33,016 nucleotides of DNA from assembly GCA_028712255.1 (NCBI GenBank), contig JAQTQJ010000018.1, positions 1 through 33,016 of the forward strand, in the 5' to 3' direction. Positions 1 through 7,186 of this stretch are shown here, piece by piece. The notes beneath the pieces were generated by a model. That model was given only the letters and a program-made list of their open reading frames with translations, was not told the DNA's origin and made no database searches. This DNA is from Candidatus Omnitrophota bacterium (GTDB lineage: Bacteria > Omnitrophota > Gorgyraeia > Gygaellales > Profunditerraquicolaceae). Each line of letters starts with the position of its first letter. The stretch's first letter is position 1. The translations under genes and the position numbers were made by a program.

Positions 1-339
1 GCATTATTTCTGGCTTTTATTTTTTAGACAAATCGGGCTGCGGCATTATTGGGTAGCTTGTTTACCAACACCTGGCTTAGTTTTTTAACTTTTGTCTTGG
101 CAATAAAAGTTGGTTCTGTTATACTTAAAATGAATTGGTATCAGGTTCAACAAAAAACTCAAGTTTTGATCAAAAATTTTAGCTGGGTTAAATTTTTTAA
201 ACTTTCATTTTTAGAGGTACTTTTACCTGTTATTGTCGGCTACCTAGTTATAGGTTTAATCTTAGGCGTAATTAGTTACTTAGTAACTTTGCTAATAATC
301 AGGAGGAATTTCCATGGAAATAAAACAACTCACGCATAA
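1..339 (+). pseudogene. DUF2062 membrane protein, C-terminal part, interrupted by an in-frame TAG
   Basis: Frame 1 is open from the window edge except for a TAG at 25-27. The residues on both sides of it (ALFLAFIF, then TNRAAALLGSLFTNTW) read as one continuous match to the DUF2062 core pattern (hydrophobic helix, x-N-[KR]-x-A-x-L-L-G-x-x-x-N), so the stop appears to sit inside the conserved domain. The rest has two hydrophobic segments (about 65-110 and 225-300), as expected for this integral membrane family of unknown function. A TTG at 49 could restart translation, but no good ribosome site precedes it. The end overlaps the next gene by 26 bp, which suggests the two were translationally coupled. 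The 5' part lies outside the window. Either a real nonsense mutation or a consensus error explains the stop. Confidence 0.6.
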
Positions 340-862
340 TATAAAGAGCGATTTTAACCGCGTTCTAAGCCTTGTCGGAGTTATTCCTTTGCTTGTATTT
401 ATCTATCTGTTGGTGGGAAAAATTGCTAATTTTAATGCTTTAGCAGGAGATATTGGTTATATTGTGGTGGCCACCATCGGTGTTTTTATTACAGGAATTA
501 TAGTAGGAAGAAGAATGCTTATGTCGGTAACCTTTAAATTAATCGATGATAATCAGAAAATACTGGCTATGCAACAGGAGTTAATCGAGAAAAACCGTTT
601 GGCGACAATTACCGAGACCGTGTTTGCTTTGGGTGACCAGATCAATAATCCACTTTTATCTATCTCCGGAAACCTTGAGTTATTGGAGTTTGAATTAAGG
701 CACTTGGAATTGAGCGAGAAGACTCGTAATAGAATACAGACCATGCGTAACAATTTTTATAAGATTCGTGAAGTTACGGATAAGATGTCGAAATTGACCA
801 AGCCGGAAACGGTAGAGATTCATAGCGGTACTAGAATGATTGATTTAGAAAAGTCGGTATAA
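314..862 (+). CDS. Membrane-anchored histidine-kinase-like dimerisation (DHp) protein lacking the phospho-acceptor His
   Basis: 182 aa, started at ATG 314 after a clear AGGAGG at 300-305. Two membrane segments lie at about residues 18-36 and 47-66, then a coiled segment, then a HisKA-like helix pair at about 95-165. The conserved HisKA box normally reads H-E-[IL]-N-N-P-L; here it reads GDQINNPLLSI, so the phospho-accepting His is Asp and the following Glu is Gln. No HATPase domain follows; the protein ends about 20 residues after the second helix. The sequence therefore shows a dimerisation module that cannot autophosphorylate in the usual way. It may act as a scaffold or as a partner that heterodimerises with a full kinase (inference). 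It overlaps the DUF2062 remnant and is followed directly by a hairpin repeat that begins inside its stop codon. Confidence 0.72.
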   Translation: MEIKQLTHNIKSDFNRVLSLVGVIPLLVFIYLLVGKIANFNALAGDIGYIVVATIGVFITGIIVGRRMLMSVTFKLIDDNQKILAMQQELIEKNRLATITETVFALGDQINNPLLSISGNLELLEFELRHLELSEKTRNRIQTMRNNFYKIREVTDKMSKLTKPETVEIHSGTRMIDLEKSV

Positions 863-922
863 ATAAAGGGGACGGTTCTATTTTTCTATTTTTAATAAAA
901 AATAGAACCGTCCCCTTTATTT
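861..922. repeat. REP-like inverted repeat, GGGGACGGTTCTATTTTT family
   Basis: Two perfect 25-bp arms (861-885 and 898-922) separated by 12 nt. The left arm begins within the TAA stop of the upstream gene. The long stem with T-rich ends could also end transcription. Related copies occur at 5720, 8515, 13002, 23595, 27814 and 32121. Confidence 0.9.
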
Positions 923-938
923 GGTATAGGAGGATTTG

Positions 939-1685
939 ATGAAAAAGATAGTTTTATTAAGGCATGGAGAGAGTACTTGGAATAAGGAGAATCGTTTTAC
1001 CGGCTGGACAGATGTTGATTTATCAGAGAAAGGGTTGCAAGAAGCAAAAAAAGCAGGGGAAGTGTTAAAAAAAGAGGGTTTTATTTTTGATACAGCTTTT
1101 ACTTCTGTCTTAAAACGGGCAATCCGCACGCTTTGGATTGCCCTGGATGAAATGGATTTGATGTGGATACCGGTATATAATTCCTGGCGGCTTAATGAAA
1201 GGCACTATGGAGCCTTGCAAGGCTTAAACAAATCCGAAACTGCTGCAAAATATGGAGAGGGACAGGTTTTAATCTGGAGAAGAAGTTATGATATCGCTCC
1301 GATGCCTCTAGACAAAGGCGATTCGCGTTATCCCGGTAATGATCCGCGCTACCTTGGCCTTAAACCCAAAGAATTGCCATTGACTGAATGTTTGAAAGAT
1401 ACCGTTGCCAGATTCCTGCCTTATTGGCATAAAACAATTGCACCTGCCGTAAGGAGTAATAAAAGAATAATTATTGCAGCACATGGGAATTCACTTCGCG
1501 CGCTGGTTAAGTATCTTGATAATATCTCTGAAGAAAAAATTGTCGGATTGAATATTCCTACGGCTATGCCTTTAGTTTACGAGCTTGAAGATAATTTAAA
1601 GCCGATTAGGAGTTATTATTTGGGTGATCCGGAGGAGGTAAAGAAGGCTATGGAGACAGTTGCAAATCAGGGCAAAGCCAGATAA
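939..1685 (+). CDS. gpmA: 2,3-bisphosphoglycerate-dependent phosphoglycerate mutase
   Basis: Interconverts 3-phosphoglycerate and 2-phosphoglycerate in glycolysis and gluconeogenesis in the cytoplasm. 248 aa from ATG 939; the SD TAGGAGG at 926-932 supports this start over the TTG three bases earlier. The catalytic motif LRHGEST is at residues 7-13 with the phospho-accepting His9. The [15 protein letters not shown] motif, typical of the dPGM branch, lies at about 84-98, and the second catalytic His is in [15 protein letters not shown] near 182. Length matches bacterial GpmA (about 230-250 aa). It stands alone after a hairpin repeat and is followed 27 bp later by a small ferritin-like gene. Identification is firm from motifs. 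Confidence 0.95.
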   Translation: MKKIVLLRHGESTWNKENRFTGWTDVDLSEKGLQEAKKAGEVLKKEGFIFDTAFTSVLKRAIRTLWIALDEMDLMWIPVYNSWRLNERHYGALQGLNKSETAAKYGEGQVLIWRRSYDIAPMPLDKGDSRYPGNDPRYLGLKPKELPLTECLKDTVARFLPYWHKTIAPAVRSNKRIIIAAHGNSLRALVKYLDNISEEKIVGLNIPTAMPLVYELEDNLKPIRSYYLGDPEEVKKAMETVANQGKAR

Positions 1686-1712
1686 ATAAGGAAGTTCCAA
1701 GGGGAGGGTTAA

Positions 1713-1889
1713 ATGATCGATATTGATGTGCTTAAAATTGCTTTATCAAAAGAAGAAAATGCGATAGAGACCTACCAAGAAATGTTAATCGGTCATCCCA
1801 ATTTAATGGAGCTGCTTTCTCTTTTAATAACAGAAGAGCAAAAACATAAAATACTAATTGAACAGAAGATTAGGGAATTGACGCTATAG
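1713..1889 (+). CDS. 58-aa ferritin-like / rubrerythrin-like microprotein
   Basis: Starts at ATG 1713 with GGGGAGGG at 1701-1708 as ribosome site, 58 aa, stop TAG. The sequence predicts two amphipathic helices joined by a short G-H-P-N turn. The first helix carries ALSKEENAIETYQEML (Glu14, Glu15, Glu19) and the second carries LLSLLITEEQKHKIL with an E-E-x-K-H pattern (Glu42, His45). This E...E..H arrangement is what one half of a ferritin-like di-iron bundle looks like (rubrerythrin superfamily). A 58-residue chain cannot form the four-helix bundle alone, so a homodimer would be needed, as known for the larger encapsulated ferritins. Iron binding is inference; the two-helix pattern and strong ribosome site are visible. 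Confidence 0.6.
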   Translation: MIDIDVLKIALSKEENAIETYQEMLIGHPNLMELLSLLITEEQKHKILIEQKIRELTL

Positions 1890-1943
1890 TAAATTAATTT
1901 AAAAAATAGCGTATAATTGTAACAGTTTAGCGTTTGAAGCCCC

Positions 1944-2035
1944 TGTGGCACTGCGAGAAGTCCGCCATTGGTTCAGTGGTGGACGACGAAGCAGTCTTTT
2001 AAAAGATTGCTTCGTAAAAAGCGCTCGCAATGACA
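1944..2035. repeat. Degenerate TGTCATTGCGAG-family inverted repeat
   Basis: Contains the family core GACGAAGCAGTCTTTT / AAAAGATTGCTTCG and the outer end CTCGCAATGACA. The left outer arm is diverged (TGTGGCACTGCGAG). With the sequence to 2072 it fills the 280-bp gap between the ferritin-like gene and the PEBP gene. Confidence 0.8.
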
Positions 2036-2072
2036 CTTCCTTTGGGATACTTCCGGGAGCCAAACTATTACG

Positions 2073-2078
2073 TATAAT
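2073..2078 (+). promoter_or_regulatory. Possible -10 box upstream of the PEBP gene
   Basis: A perfect TATAAT stands at 2073-2078; only a weak -35 match (TTCCGG, 2051-2056, 16-nt spacing) precedes it. The expected transcription start is near 2085, where the open frame reads ATC AGA AAA TAT and continues into a signal-peptide-like stretch. Confidence 0.4.
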
Positions 2079-2168
2079 TTAGAAATCAGAAAATATTATA
2101 TTATATTTTTGGTAGGATTGATATCGTTAGCCTTAATTATTACGGCTGGCGCACAGGAGGCTGCTAAT

Positions 2169-2600
2169 ATGCGATTATTAAGTTCGGAATTTGAGCATAA
2201 TAGTTCTATCCCGGTAAAATTTACCTGCCAGGGGAAAAATATAAATCCCCCTCTGTCTATTGAAGAGGTGCCTAAAGCGGCTAAAAGTTTAGTTTTAATC
2301 GTAGATGACCCTGATGCTCCGGGAGGTGATTTTGTGCATTGGGTAGTTTATGATATTGCGATTATAAGCCATATAGAAGAAGATAGTATCTTTGGAAAAC
2401 AAGGTGTTAATTCTTTAGGTAGGCAAGGCTATGTAAGTCCTTGTCCGCCTACAGGAGTTCACCGTTATTTTTTTAAAATTTATGCTTTGGATAAAATTTT
2501 AAATTTAAAGGAAGGTATAACTAAAGTGGACTTGGAAGCTGCTATGGTTGGCCATATTTTGGAGAAGGCACAATTAATTGGTTTATATCAGAAAAAATAA
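2169..2600 (+). CDS. YbhB/YbcL family (PEBP-like) protein
   Basis: Belongs to the phosphatidylethanolamine-binding protein family, small ligand-binding proteins whose bacterial role is poorly defined. Visible family motifs are VDDPDAPGGDFVHWVVYDI near residues 45-63 and a GRQGYVSPCPPTGVHRY segment near 82-98. ATG 2169 has a good SD (CAGGAGG, 2154-2160) and gives 143 aa, close to the family norm. The same frame is open further upstream and encodes a convincing signal peptide (RKYYIIFLVGLISLALIITA, then GAQEA) from about 2088, but that version has no ATG; TTG 2109 or an ATC at 2085 would be required. The gene may therefore make a secreted form, or may have lost its original start. Followed 14 bp later by the EF-hand gene. 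Confidence 0.85.
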   Translation: MRLLSSEFEHNSSIPVKFTCQGKNINPPLSIEEVPKAAKSLVLIVDDPDAPGGDFVHWVVYDIAIISHIEEDSIFGKQGVNSLGRQGYVSPCPPTGVHRYFFKIYALDKILNLKEGITKVDLEAAMVGHILEKAQLIGLYQKK

Positions 2601-2614
2601 AAAAGGAGAGATTG

Positions 2615-3019
2615 ATGGCTAAAGCGTTTAAGTTTGGTACTTTATTTTTTTGTATAGTTTTATTTGGCTGTATTAATGGTTTTGCTGCTCAAACCGATAT
2701 GCCAGTAATCAAGCCGGAGTTTAAGGATATGGATGTAAATAAAGATGGTTTTGTTAGCTCTGATGAGATGCAGAGCTATCAGTCGCAAAAATTTCAAGAA
2801 CTGGATAAAGATAAGAATAGCGTTATTGACTCAAATGAATTAAAAACTGATAACACAAAAATATTTGAGCCTGCTGATAAAGATAAAGATAGCAAAATTA
2901 CTAAAGAAGAATCTACTTCGCAATTTAGCGAATATTTTAAGCAGATGGATAAAAACGAGGATAATAAAATTTCCGAATCCGAATATACAGATTATTGGAA
3001 GGGTATATATTATTTTTAA
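2615..3019 (+). CDS. Secreted EF-hand calcium-binding protein
   Basis: 134 aa from ATG 2615, SD AAAGGAGAG at 2602-2610. The N-terminus (residues 1-25) is a signal peptide with a possible AxA-type cleavage near GFAAQ; a Cys at residue 19 sits in LFGC, a poor lipobox. Four EF-hand loops follow, each about 12 residues with the D-x-[ND]-x-D-G/N pattern: DVNKDGFVSSDE, DKDKNSVIDSNE, DKDKDSKITKEE and DKNEDNKISESE. The protein is therefore likely a periplasmic or surface calcium binder. It shares a strand and close spacing with the PEBP gene, so the two may be co-expressed. Confidence 0.85.
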   Translation: MAKAFKFGTLFFCIVLFGCINGFAAQTDMPVIKPEFKDMDVNKDGFVSSDEMQSYQSQKFQELDKDKNSVIDSNELKTDNTKIFEPADKDKDSKITKEESTSQFSEYFKQMDKNEDNKISESEYTDYWKGIYYF

Positions 3020-3036
3020 GACAGCTTTTAATTCCG

Positions 3037-3124
3037 TGTCATTGCGAGGAACCCCGCCTTGGCGGGGTGACGAAGCAATCTATGCTTTAGATTGCTTCGC
3101 TTGTTTCACTCGCTCGCAATGACA
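3037..3124. repeat. TGTCATTGCGAG-family inverted repeat
   Basis: Outer arms TGTCATTGCGAG (3037-3048) and CTCGCAATGACA, with inner arms GACGAAGCAATC / GATTGCTTCG and an extra CCCCGCC-TTGGCGGGG hairpin in the left half. It occupies the whole gap between the EF-hand gene and the ABC-F gene. Confidence 0.92.
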
Positions 3125-3138
3125 TTTATTTGTAAACT

Positions 3139-4770
3139 ATGATTTCCGTAAACAATGTATCGCTACAATTTGGTTTCCGTAAGCTTTTTACCAATGTAAA
3201 TATCGTTTTTGCTCCCGGAAATTGTTATGGTTTAATCGGGGCAAATGGATCGGGTAAATCCACTTTTCTAAAAATTATTTCAGGCCAGATCGATTCAACC
3301 GCAGGGGATGTTGATATATCCGCAGGTAAACGTATTTCAGTTTTAAAGCAGGATCAATTTGCTTTTGACCAATATCAGGTGCTAGCTACAGTTATTATGG
3401 GTCATAAGCGGCTCTATGAAATTATAACCGAGAAGGAAGCGATTTATTCTAAGTCTCCTTTTACGGATGAGGACGGCATGCATGCTTCAAGGTTAGAAGA
3501 GGAGTTTAATGAACTTGGAGGCTGGAATGCTGAATCCGACGCCGCTAAGCTCTTAAGTGACCTTGGTATTGAAGAATCGTTGCATTGCGCGCAGATGAGC
3601 CAATTGGAAGCAGGCCAAAAATTTCGAGTATTATTGGCTCAGGCATTATTTGGGAATCCTGATATTTTGCTGCTTGATGAGCCGACTAACCATTTAGATA
3701 TAGATTCAAGCATGTGGCTAGAGGAATTTCTCTGTGATTTCCAGAATATTGCTATTGTTGTTTCACACGACAGGCATTTTTTAGATAAGGTTTGTACGCA
3801 TATTGCTGATATTGATTTTGGTAAGATCCGGCTTTATGCGGGTAACTATACTTTTTGGTCAGAAGCCAGCCAGTTAGCTGCACGCCAGCGCAGCGAAGTT
3901 AATAAGAAGATAGAAGAAAAGCGTAAAGATTTAAAGGATTTTATTATGCGTTTTGCCAATAACGCCTCTAAATCGCGCCAGGCAACCAGCCGTAAGAAAA
4001 TTCTGGAGAAGCTTGATATTGAAAATATTGAGCCCTCTTCGCGTAAATACCCTTATATTAATTTTGAGCAGGAACGTGTTGCAGGCAATGACCTTCTAAG
4101 CATAAATAATCTTTCTAAGCAGGTGGATGGAGAAGTAATGTTTGAGCGGCTTAATATTACGATTCAGAAGGGTGATAAGGTTGCTTTTGTCGGGCCAAAC
4201 GATCTTTCTAAGACCATACTTTTTGAAATTCTAATGGATAAAACCAAGGTAGATAGCGGTACTTTTAAATGGGGCGTCTCAACCAAGCGGGCATATTATC
4301 CTAAAGATAATTCTGCATTTTTTGATTCACAATTAAATATCCCTGATTGGCTTAGAAATTATTCGCCAAATACTGAGGAAGAGTATATCCGTTCTTTTTT
4401 GGGGCGTATGCTTTTTTCGGGGGAAGAAGCGCTTAAGCCAGTGAATATCTTATCAGGAGGGGAGAGGGCCCGTTGTATGTTTACGCGCATGATGGTTATT
4501 CAACCCAATGTTCTTATTTTAGATGAACCGACTAATCACCTTGATTTGGAATCAATCACTTCTTTAAACCGGGGTTTAGCCAAATTTCAGGGAACAATTC
4601 TATTTTCTTCGCATGATCATGAATTGATTCAAACCGTAGCAAACCGCATTATTGAGATTACGCCTTCTGGCTACATTGATCGTATCAGCACTACCTTTGA
4701 TGAGTACCTTGAGAATGAGCAAATTAAAGAGCAACGCAGCCAGTTATACAAGATGAATAGGGAGGATTGA
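3139..4770 (+). CDS. ABC-F family ATPase, YbiT/YkpA-like
   Basis: Cytoplasmic, soluble tandem-ABC protein of the ABC-F class, which act on ribosomes rather than in transport. 543 aa. NBD1 has Walker A GANGSGKST at residues 34-42, a degenerate signature (SQLEAGQ) and Walker B ILLLDEPTNHLD. A linker rich in Lys and Arg follows (about 255-295, with SKSRQATSRKK), typical of the P-site tRNA interaction motif. NBD2 has GPNDLSKT at 352-359 in place of a Walker A, a good LSGGE signature and ILDEPTNHLD. The second Walker A has lost two glycines but kept Lys358; I recall similar degeneration in the YkpA-like subgroup. No clear SD precedes ATG 3139. The stop overlaps the next start by one base. Confidence 0.9.
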   Translation: MISVNNVSLQFGFRKLFTNVNIVFAPGNCYGLIGANGSGKSTFLKIISGQIDSTAGDVDISAGKRISVLKQDQFAFDQYQVLATVIMGHKRLYEIITEKEAIYSKSPFTDEDGMHASRLEEEFNELGGWNAESDAAKLLSDLGIEESLHCAQMSQLEAGQKFRVLLAQALFGNPDILLLDEPTNHLDIDSSMWLEEFLCDFQNIAIVVSHDRHFLDKVCTHIADIDFGKIRLYAGNYTFWSEASQLAARQRSEVNKKIEEKRKDLKDFIMRFANNASKSRQATSRKKILEKLDIENIEPSSRKYPYINFEQERVAGNDLLSINNLSKQVDGEVMFERLNITIQKGDKVAFVGPNDLSKTILFEILMDKTKVDSGTFKWGVSTKRAYYPKDNSAFFDSQLNIPDWLRNYSPNTEEEYIRSFLGRMLFSGEEALKPVNILSGGERARCMFTRMMVIQPNVLILDEPTNHLDLESITSLNRGLAKFQGTILFSSHDHELIQTVANRIIEITPSGYIDRISTTFDEYLENEQIKEQRSQLYKMNRED

Positions 4771-5720
4771 TGTTTAGAGAAAAGATTAAAGTTTTGGATT
4801 GTACTATTAGAGATGGCGGTTTGATGAATAATCATGATTTCGACTTGCGTTTTGTACGCGAGGTTTATAAGGCCCTTTCTGAAGCAGGCATAGATTATAT
4901 GGAAATTGGTTATAAGAATTCTAGGCGGCTTTTTAACCCGAAAGAATTCGGAAAATGGAAATTCTGTGATGACCAGGATATAAAGAAAGTAATTGAGGGA
5001 ATACAGTCTAGAACAAAAATTTCAGTTATGGTAGACGTGGATAGGGTAGATATTGATGATGTTTTGCCCAAGAAGGATAGTCCGGTAGATATGGTCAGGG
5101 TTGCCACTTATGTAAAGGATGTGGACAAAGCGATATTTTTGGCAAATCACTTTACGGATAAAGGCTATGAGACTGCGGTAAATATTATGGCAATATCCCG
5201 GGCTTTGGATAATGAGCTTACAGAAAGCCTGCAACAGTTAGAGAAGGAGTGCAAGGCAAAGATAATTAATATTGTAGATAGTTTTGGCTCGCTTTATCAG
5301 GAGACAACGGAGTTTCTTATTAAGAAGGCAAAGAGTATTTTAAAAACTAAAGAGATTGGCATGCATGCGCATAATAATCAGCAGCTTGCTTTTGCCAATA
5401 CTATTGAGGCAATTATCCATGATGCTAATTATGTGGACACGACAATTTTTGGCTTGGGAAGGGCAGCAGGTAATTGCCCTACAGAACTGATCCTTGGATT
5501 TTTGAAGAATCCAAAATATGACATTCGTCCAATATTGGATGTAATTTCCAAGGAGCTTATTCCTTTACAGAAAAAGATAGAATGGGGATATTTTATACCT
5601 TATGCAATTACCGGTATTCTTGATGAGCATCCACGTAGTGCGATTGCTCTGAGGGAGAGCGATAAAAAAGAAAATTACCGTGAATTTTACGAAAAACTAG
5701 TTGGAGAAGTTGAGGAATGA
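4770..5720 (+). CDS. HMGL-like (DRE-TIM metallolyase) aldolase domain protein
   Basis: 316 aa from ATG 4770, which shares its A with the TGA of the ABC-F gene (ATGA-type coupling) and has SD GGGAGG at 4760-4765. The N-terminal strand carries VLDCTIRDGG, the catalytic Arg-Asp of the DRE-TIM family, and the metal site HAHNN lies near residue 200 with downstream FGLGRAAGNCPTE. These are shared by 4-hydroxy-2-oxovalerate aldolase, HMG-CoA lyase and isopropylmalate synthase. The chain is short and lacks the C-terminal domains of isopropylmalate or citramalate synthase, so it is best called an aldolase-domain protein of unknown substrate. A REP hairpin starts on its last base. Confidence 0.85.
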   Translation: MFREKIKVLDCTIRDGGLMNNHDFDLRFVREVYKALSEAGIDYMEIGYKNSRRLFNPKEFGKWKFCDDQDIKKVIEGIQSRTKISVMVDVDRVDIDDVLPKKDSPVDMVRVATYVKDVDKAIFLANHFTDKGYETAVNIMAISRALDNELTESLQQLEKECKAKIINIVDSFGSLYQETTEFLIKKAKSILKTKEIGMHAHNNQQLAFANTIEAIIHDANYVDTTIFGLGRAAGNCPTELILGFLKNPKYDIRPILDVISKELIPLQKKIEWGYFIPYAITGILDEHPRSAIALRESDKKENYREFYEKLVGEVEE

Positions 5721-5783
5721 AAAATGGGACCGTTTCTATTTTTATTTTCCTAGCTCATGAAAAATAGAAACGGTCCCATTTTT
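5720..5783. repeat. REP-like inverted repeat, GGGACCGTTTCTATTTTT family
   Basis: Perfect 24-bp arms at 5720-5743 and 5760-5783 with a 16-nt loop. The left arm begins at the last base of the upstream stop codon. Core variant with CCGTTT rather than CGGTT. Confidence 0.92.
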
Positions 5784-5801
5784 CCTGGGAGGAGCAAAGT
5801 T

Positions 5802-6839
5802 ATGGATAGGATATCGAAGGAATATGAGGTTGGTAATAAAGCTATAGATAGCTTAATAGATGAACTTGTTAGGAATTGCGCTTCTTCTGAAAGTGAGCAT
5901 CTATTAAAAGAAATAATTACCACTGCGGTTAAGCTGGGCAGAGAGTCTAATGATAAGGGTGATCTTAAGCTTGTAAATAATACGCTTAAAGAATTACGTT
6001 ATTCTTTTAGGATTTTTTCTCCTTATAGAAATACAAAGAAGGTAATAATCTTTGGTTCTGCAAGATCGAAAAAAACTTCAGCTGAATATAAGATGGCTGA
6101 AGAATTTTCAAGAAAACTTTCCACAAAGGGCTATATGATTGTAACCGGAGGCGGCCCCGGGGTTATGGAAGCCGGCAATAAAGGAGCTGTTGCAGGAAAA
6201 GATTTTGCTTTAAACATCCGCTTGCCTTTTGAGCAGAAGCCTAATCCATATATAGATGAAAGGGAAAGGCTGATTAATTTTAAATATTTTTTTACTAGGA
6301 AGCTAATTTTTGTAAAAGAGACGGATGCAACCGCGCTTTTTCCCGGAGGTTTTGGAACAAATGATGAAGGATTTGAGGTGCTTACGCTTATTCAGACCGG
6401 AAAATCTAAGCCCCGGCCGATAGTTTTAATGGAACCTCCGGGTTCTGCCTATTGGGCTGATTGGAAGCGTTTTGTAAGCAATCACCTGTTTAAAAAAGGG
6501 TTTATCAATAAAGAGGATTTCAGCCTTTTTTGCATTGTAAAAAGTACGGACCAGGCAATTAAATATATTGAAGACTTTTATAAAGTCTATCATTCATTAC
6601 GGTATGTTGCAGGGTTAACTGTTATGAGGTTAAATAAAAAGCTTACGGATAAAACCCTGAATATTTTAAACCAAAAATTTAAGGATATTTTGGTATGCGG
6701 AGAAATCTGCCTGGCGTCTGCAACCCAAGAAGAGATCGAGAAAGGGGAATATCCCCAGCTTCCCAGGCTTATAATGAATTTTAATATGCGTGATTACGGC
6801 AGGCTTTGTGAGATGATCAGTGTTATTAATCAGGATTAA
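5802..6839 (+). CDS. LOG family (TIGR00730-type) Rossmann protein
   Basis: 345 aa. ATG 5802 is chosen because GGGAGGAG stands at 5787-5794 and an in-frame ATG at 5757 lies inside the repeat. Residues about 80-265 form the LOG/lysine-decarboxylase-like Rossmann fold: VIIFGSARSKK, then VTGGGPGVMEAGNKGA, and PGGFGTNDEGFEVL, the family signature with its catalytic Glu. Family members cleave the N-glycosidic bond of nucleoside 5'-monophosphates (cytokinin-type or purine). The protein is longer than plain LOG enzymes (about 190-200 aa): about 75 helical residues precede the fold and about 80 follow it. Substrate is unknown. It stands between two repeat elements. Confidence 0.88.
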   Translation: MDRISKEYEVGNKAIDSLIDELVRNCASSESEHLLKEIITTAVKLGRESNDKGDLKLVNNTLKELRYSFRIFSPYRNTKKVIIFGSARSKKTSAEYKMAEEFSRKLSTKGYMIVTGGGPGVMEAGNKGAVAGKDFALNIRLPFEQKPNPYIDERERLINFKYFFTRKLIFVKETDATALFPGGFGTNDEGFEVLTLIQTGKSKPRPIVLMEPPGSAYWADWKRFVSNHLFKKGFINKEDFSLFCIVKSTDQAIKYIEDFYKVYHSLRYVAGLTVMRLNKKLTDKTLNILNQKFKDILVCGEICLASATQEEIEKGEYPQLPRLIMNFNMRDYGRLCEMISVINQD

Positions 6840-6851
6840 GAAAATGGAAGG

Positions 6852-6933
6852 TGTCATTGCGAGCGAGCGGCAGCGAGCGAAGCAATCTAAAACTAAGATT
6901 GCTTCGTCGGGCTTCGCCCTTCTCGCAATGACA
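6852..6933. repeat. TGTCATTGCGAG-family inverted repeat
   Basis: Outer arms TGTCATTGCGAG and CTCGCAATGACA, inner arms CGAAGCAATCT / AGATTGCTTCG. Placed 12 bp after the LOG gene stop. Confidence 0.92.
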
Positions 6934-6948
6934 CTTTACGAAAATTTC

Positions 6949-6977
6949 TTGATTTTTTTTATAATCTTTAGTAAAAT
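6949..6977 (+). promoter_or_regulatory. Promoter of the microprotein operon, predicted leaderless
   Basis: TTGATT at 6949-6954, 17-nt spacer, TAAAAT at 6972-6977. The ATG of the next gene begins 7 nt after the -10 box, where transcription would start, and no SD can fit, so the mRNA should be leaderless. Confidence 0.6.
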
Positions 6978-6983
6978 GTGCTC

Positions 6984-7082
6984 ATGAAAAGAGTTTTTAG
7001 ACTTTTAGGTTGGGGATGGTGGTTGGTGCATCTTGTGGGTATAACTGTAGTGTATACCTTGGGCAATATTTTGTGGAGATAA
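6984..7082 (+). CDS. 32-aa single-pass membrane microprotein, GWW type (copy 1)
   Basis: Very short gene from ATG 6984 to TAA 7082. The peptide has a basic start (MKRVFR), then LGWGWWLVHLVGITVVYTLGNILW as one membrane-length segment. It shares the pattern G-W-W-x-x-H-x-x-x-[IV]-x-x-V-x-Y-x-L-G with the next gene, which begins 1 bp after its stop, so the two are tandem paralogues. The shared Trp-Trp and His at fixed positions argue that these are real peptides, not chance frames. I do not recognise the family. A promoter with leaderless geometry stands directly upstream. Confidence 0.7.
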   Translation: MKRVFRLLGWGWWLVHLVGITVVYTLGNILWR

Positions 7083-7083
7083 T

Positions 7084-7182
7084 ATGTTGAAATATATTAT
7101 GTGGCCAAAGCCGGGGTGGTGGGTGTTCCATATTATTATAATTAGTTTGGTATTTTATTTAGGCCATTTGGCGAAATTTTAA
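7084..7182 (+). CDS. 32-aa single-pass membrane microprotein, GWW type (copy 2)
   Basis: ATG 7084 to TAA 7182, exactly the same length as copy 1. MLKYIMWPKPGWWVFHIIIISLVFYLGHLAKF-like layout: a P-G-W-W-x-x-H entry, a hydrophobic run, then FYLGH. It lies one base after copy 1 and 4 bp before a 121-aa membrane protein, which makes a tight three-gene operon. No strong SD is seen; translation probably couples to the upstream gene. Function unknown; a small subunit or regulator of a membrane complex is one possibility. Confidence 0.7.
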   Translation: MLKYIMWPKPGWWVFHIIIISLVFYLGHLAKF

Positions 7183-7186
7183 AAGA

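Noticed and set aside
25-27. TAG recoded as an amino acid
   Set aside because: TAG ends other genes normally in this window (1889, 7552, 14492).
2865-3122. Overlapping + strand open frame inside the EF-hand gene and repeat
   Set aside because: Low-complexity shadow in another frame of the EF-hand gene; no SD or motif.
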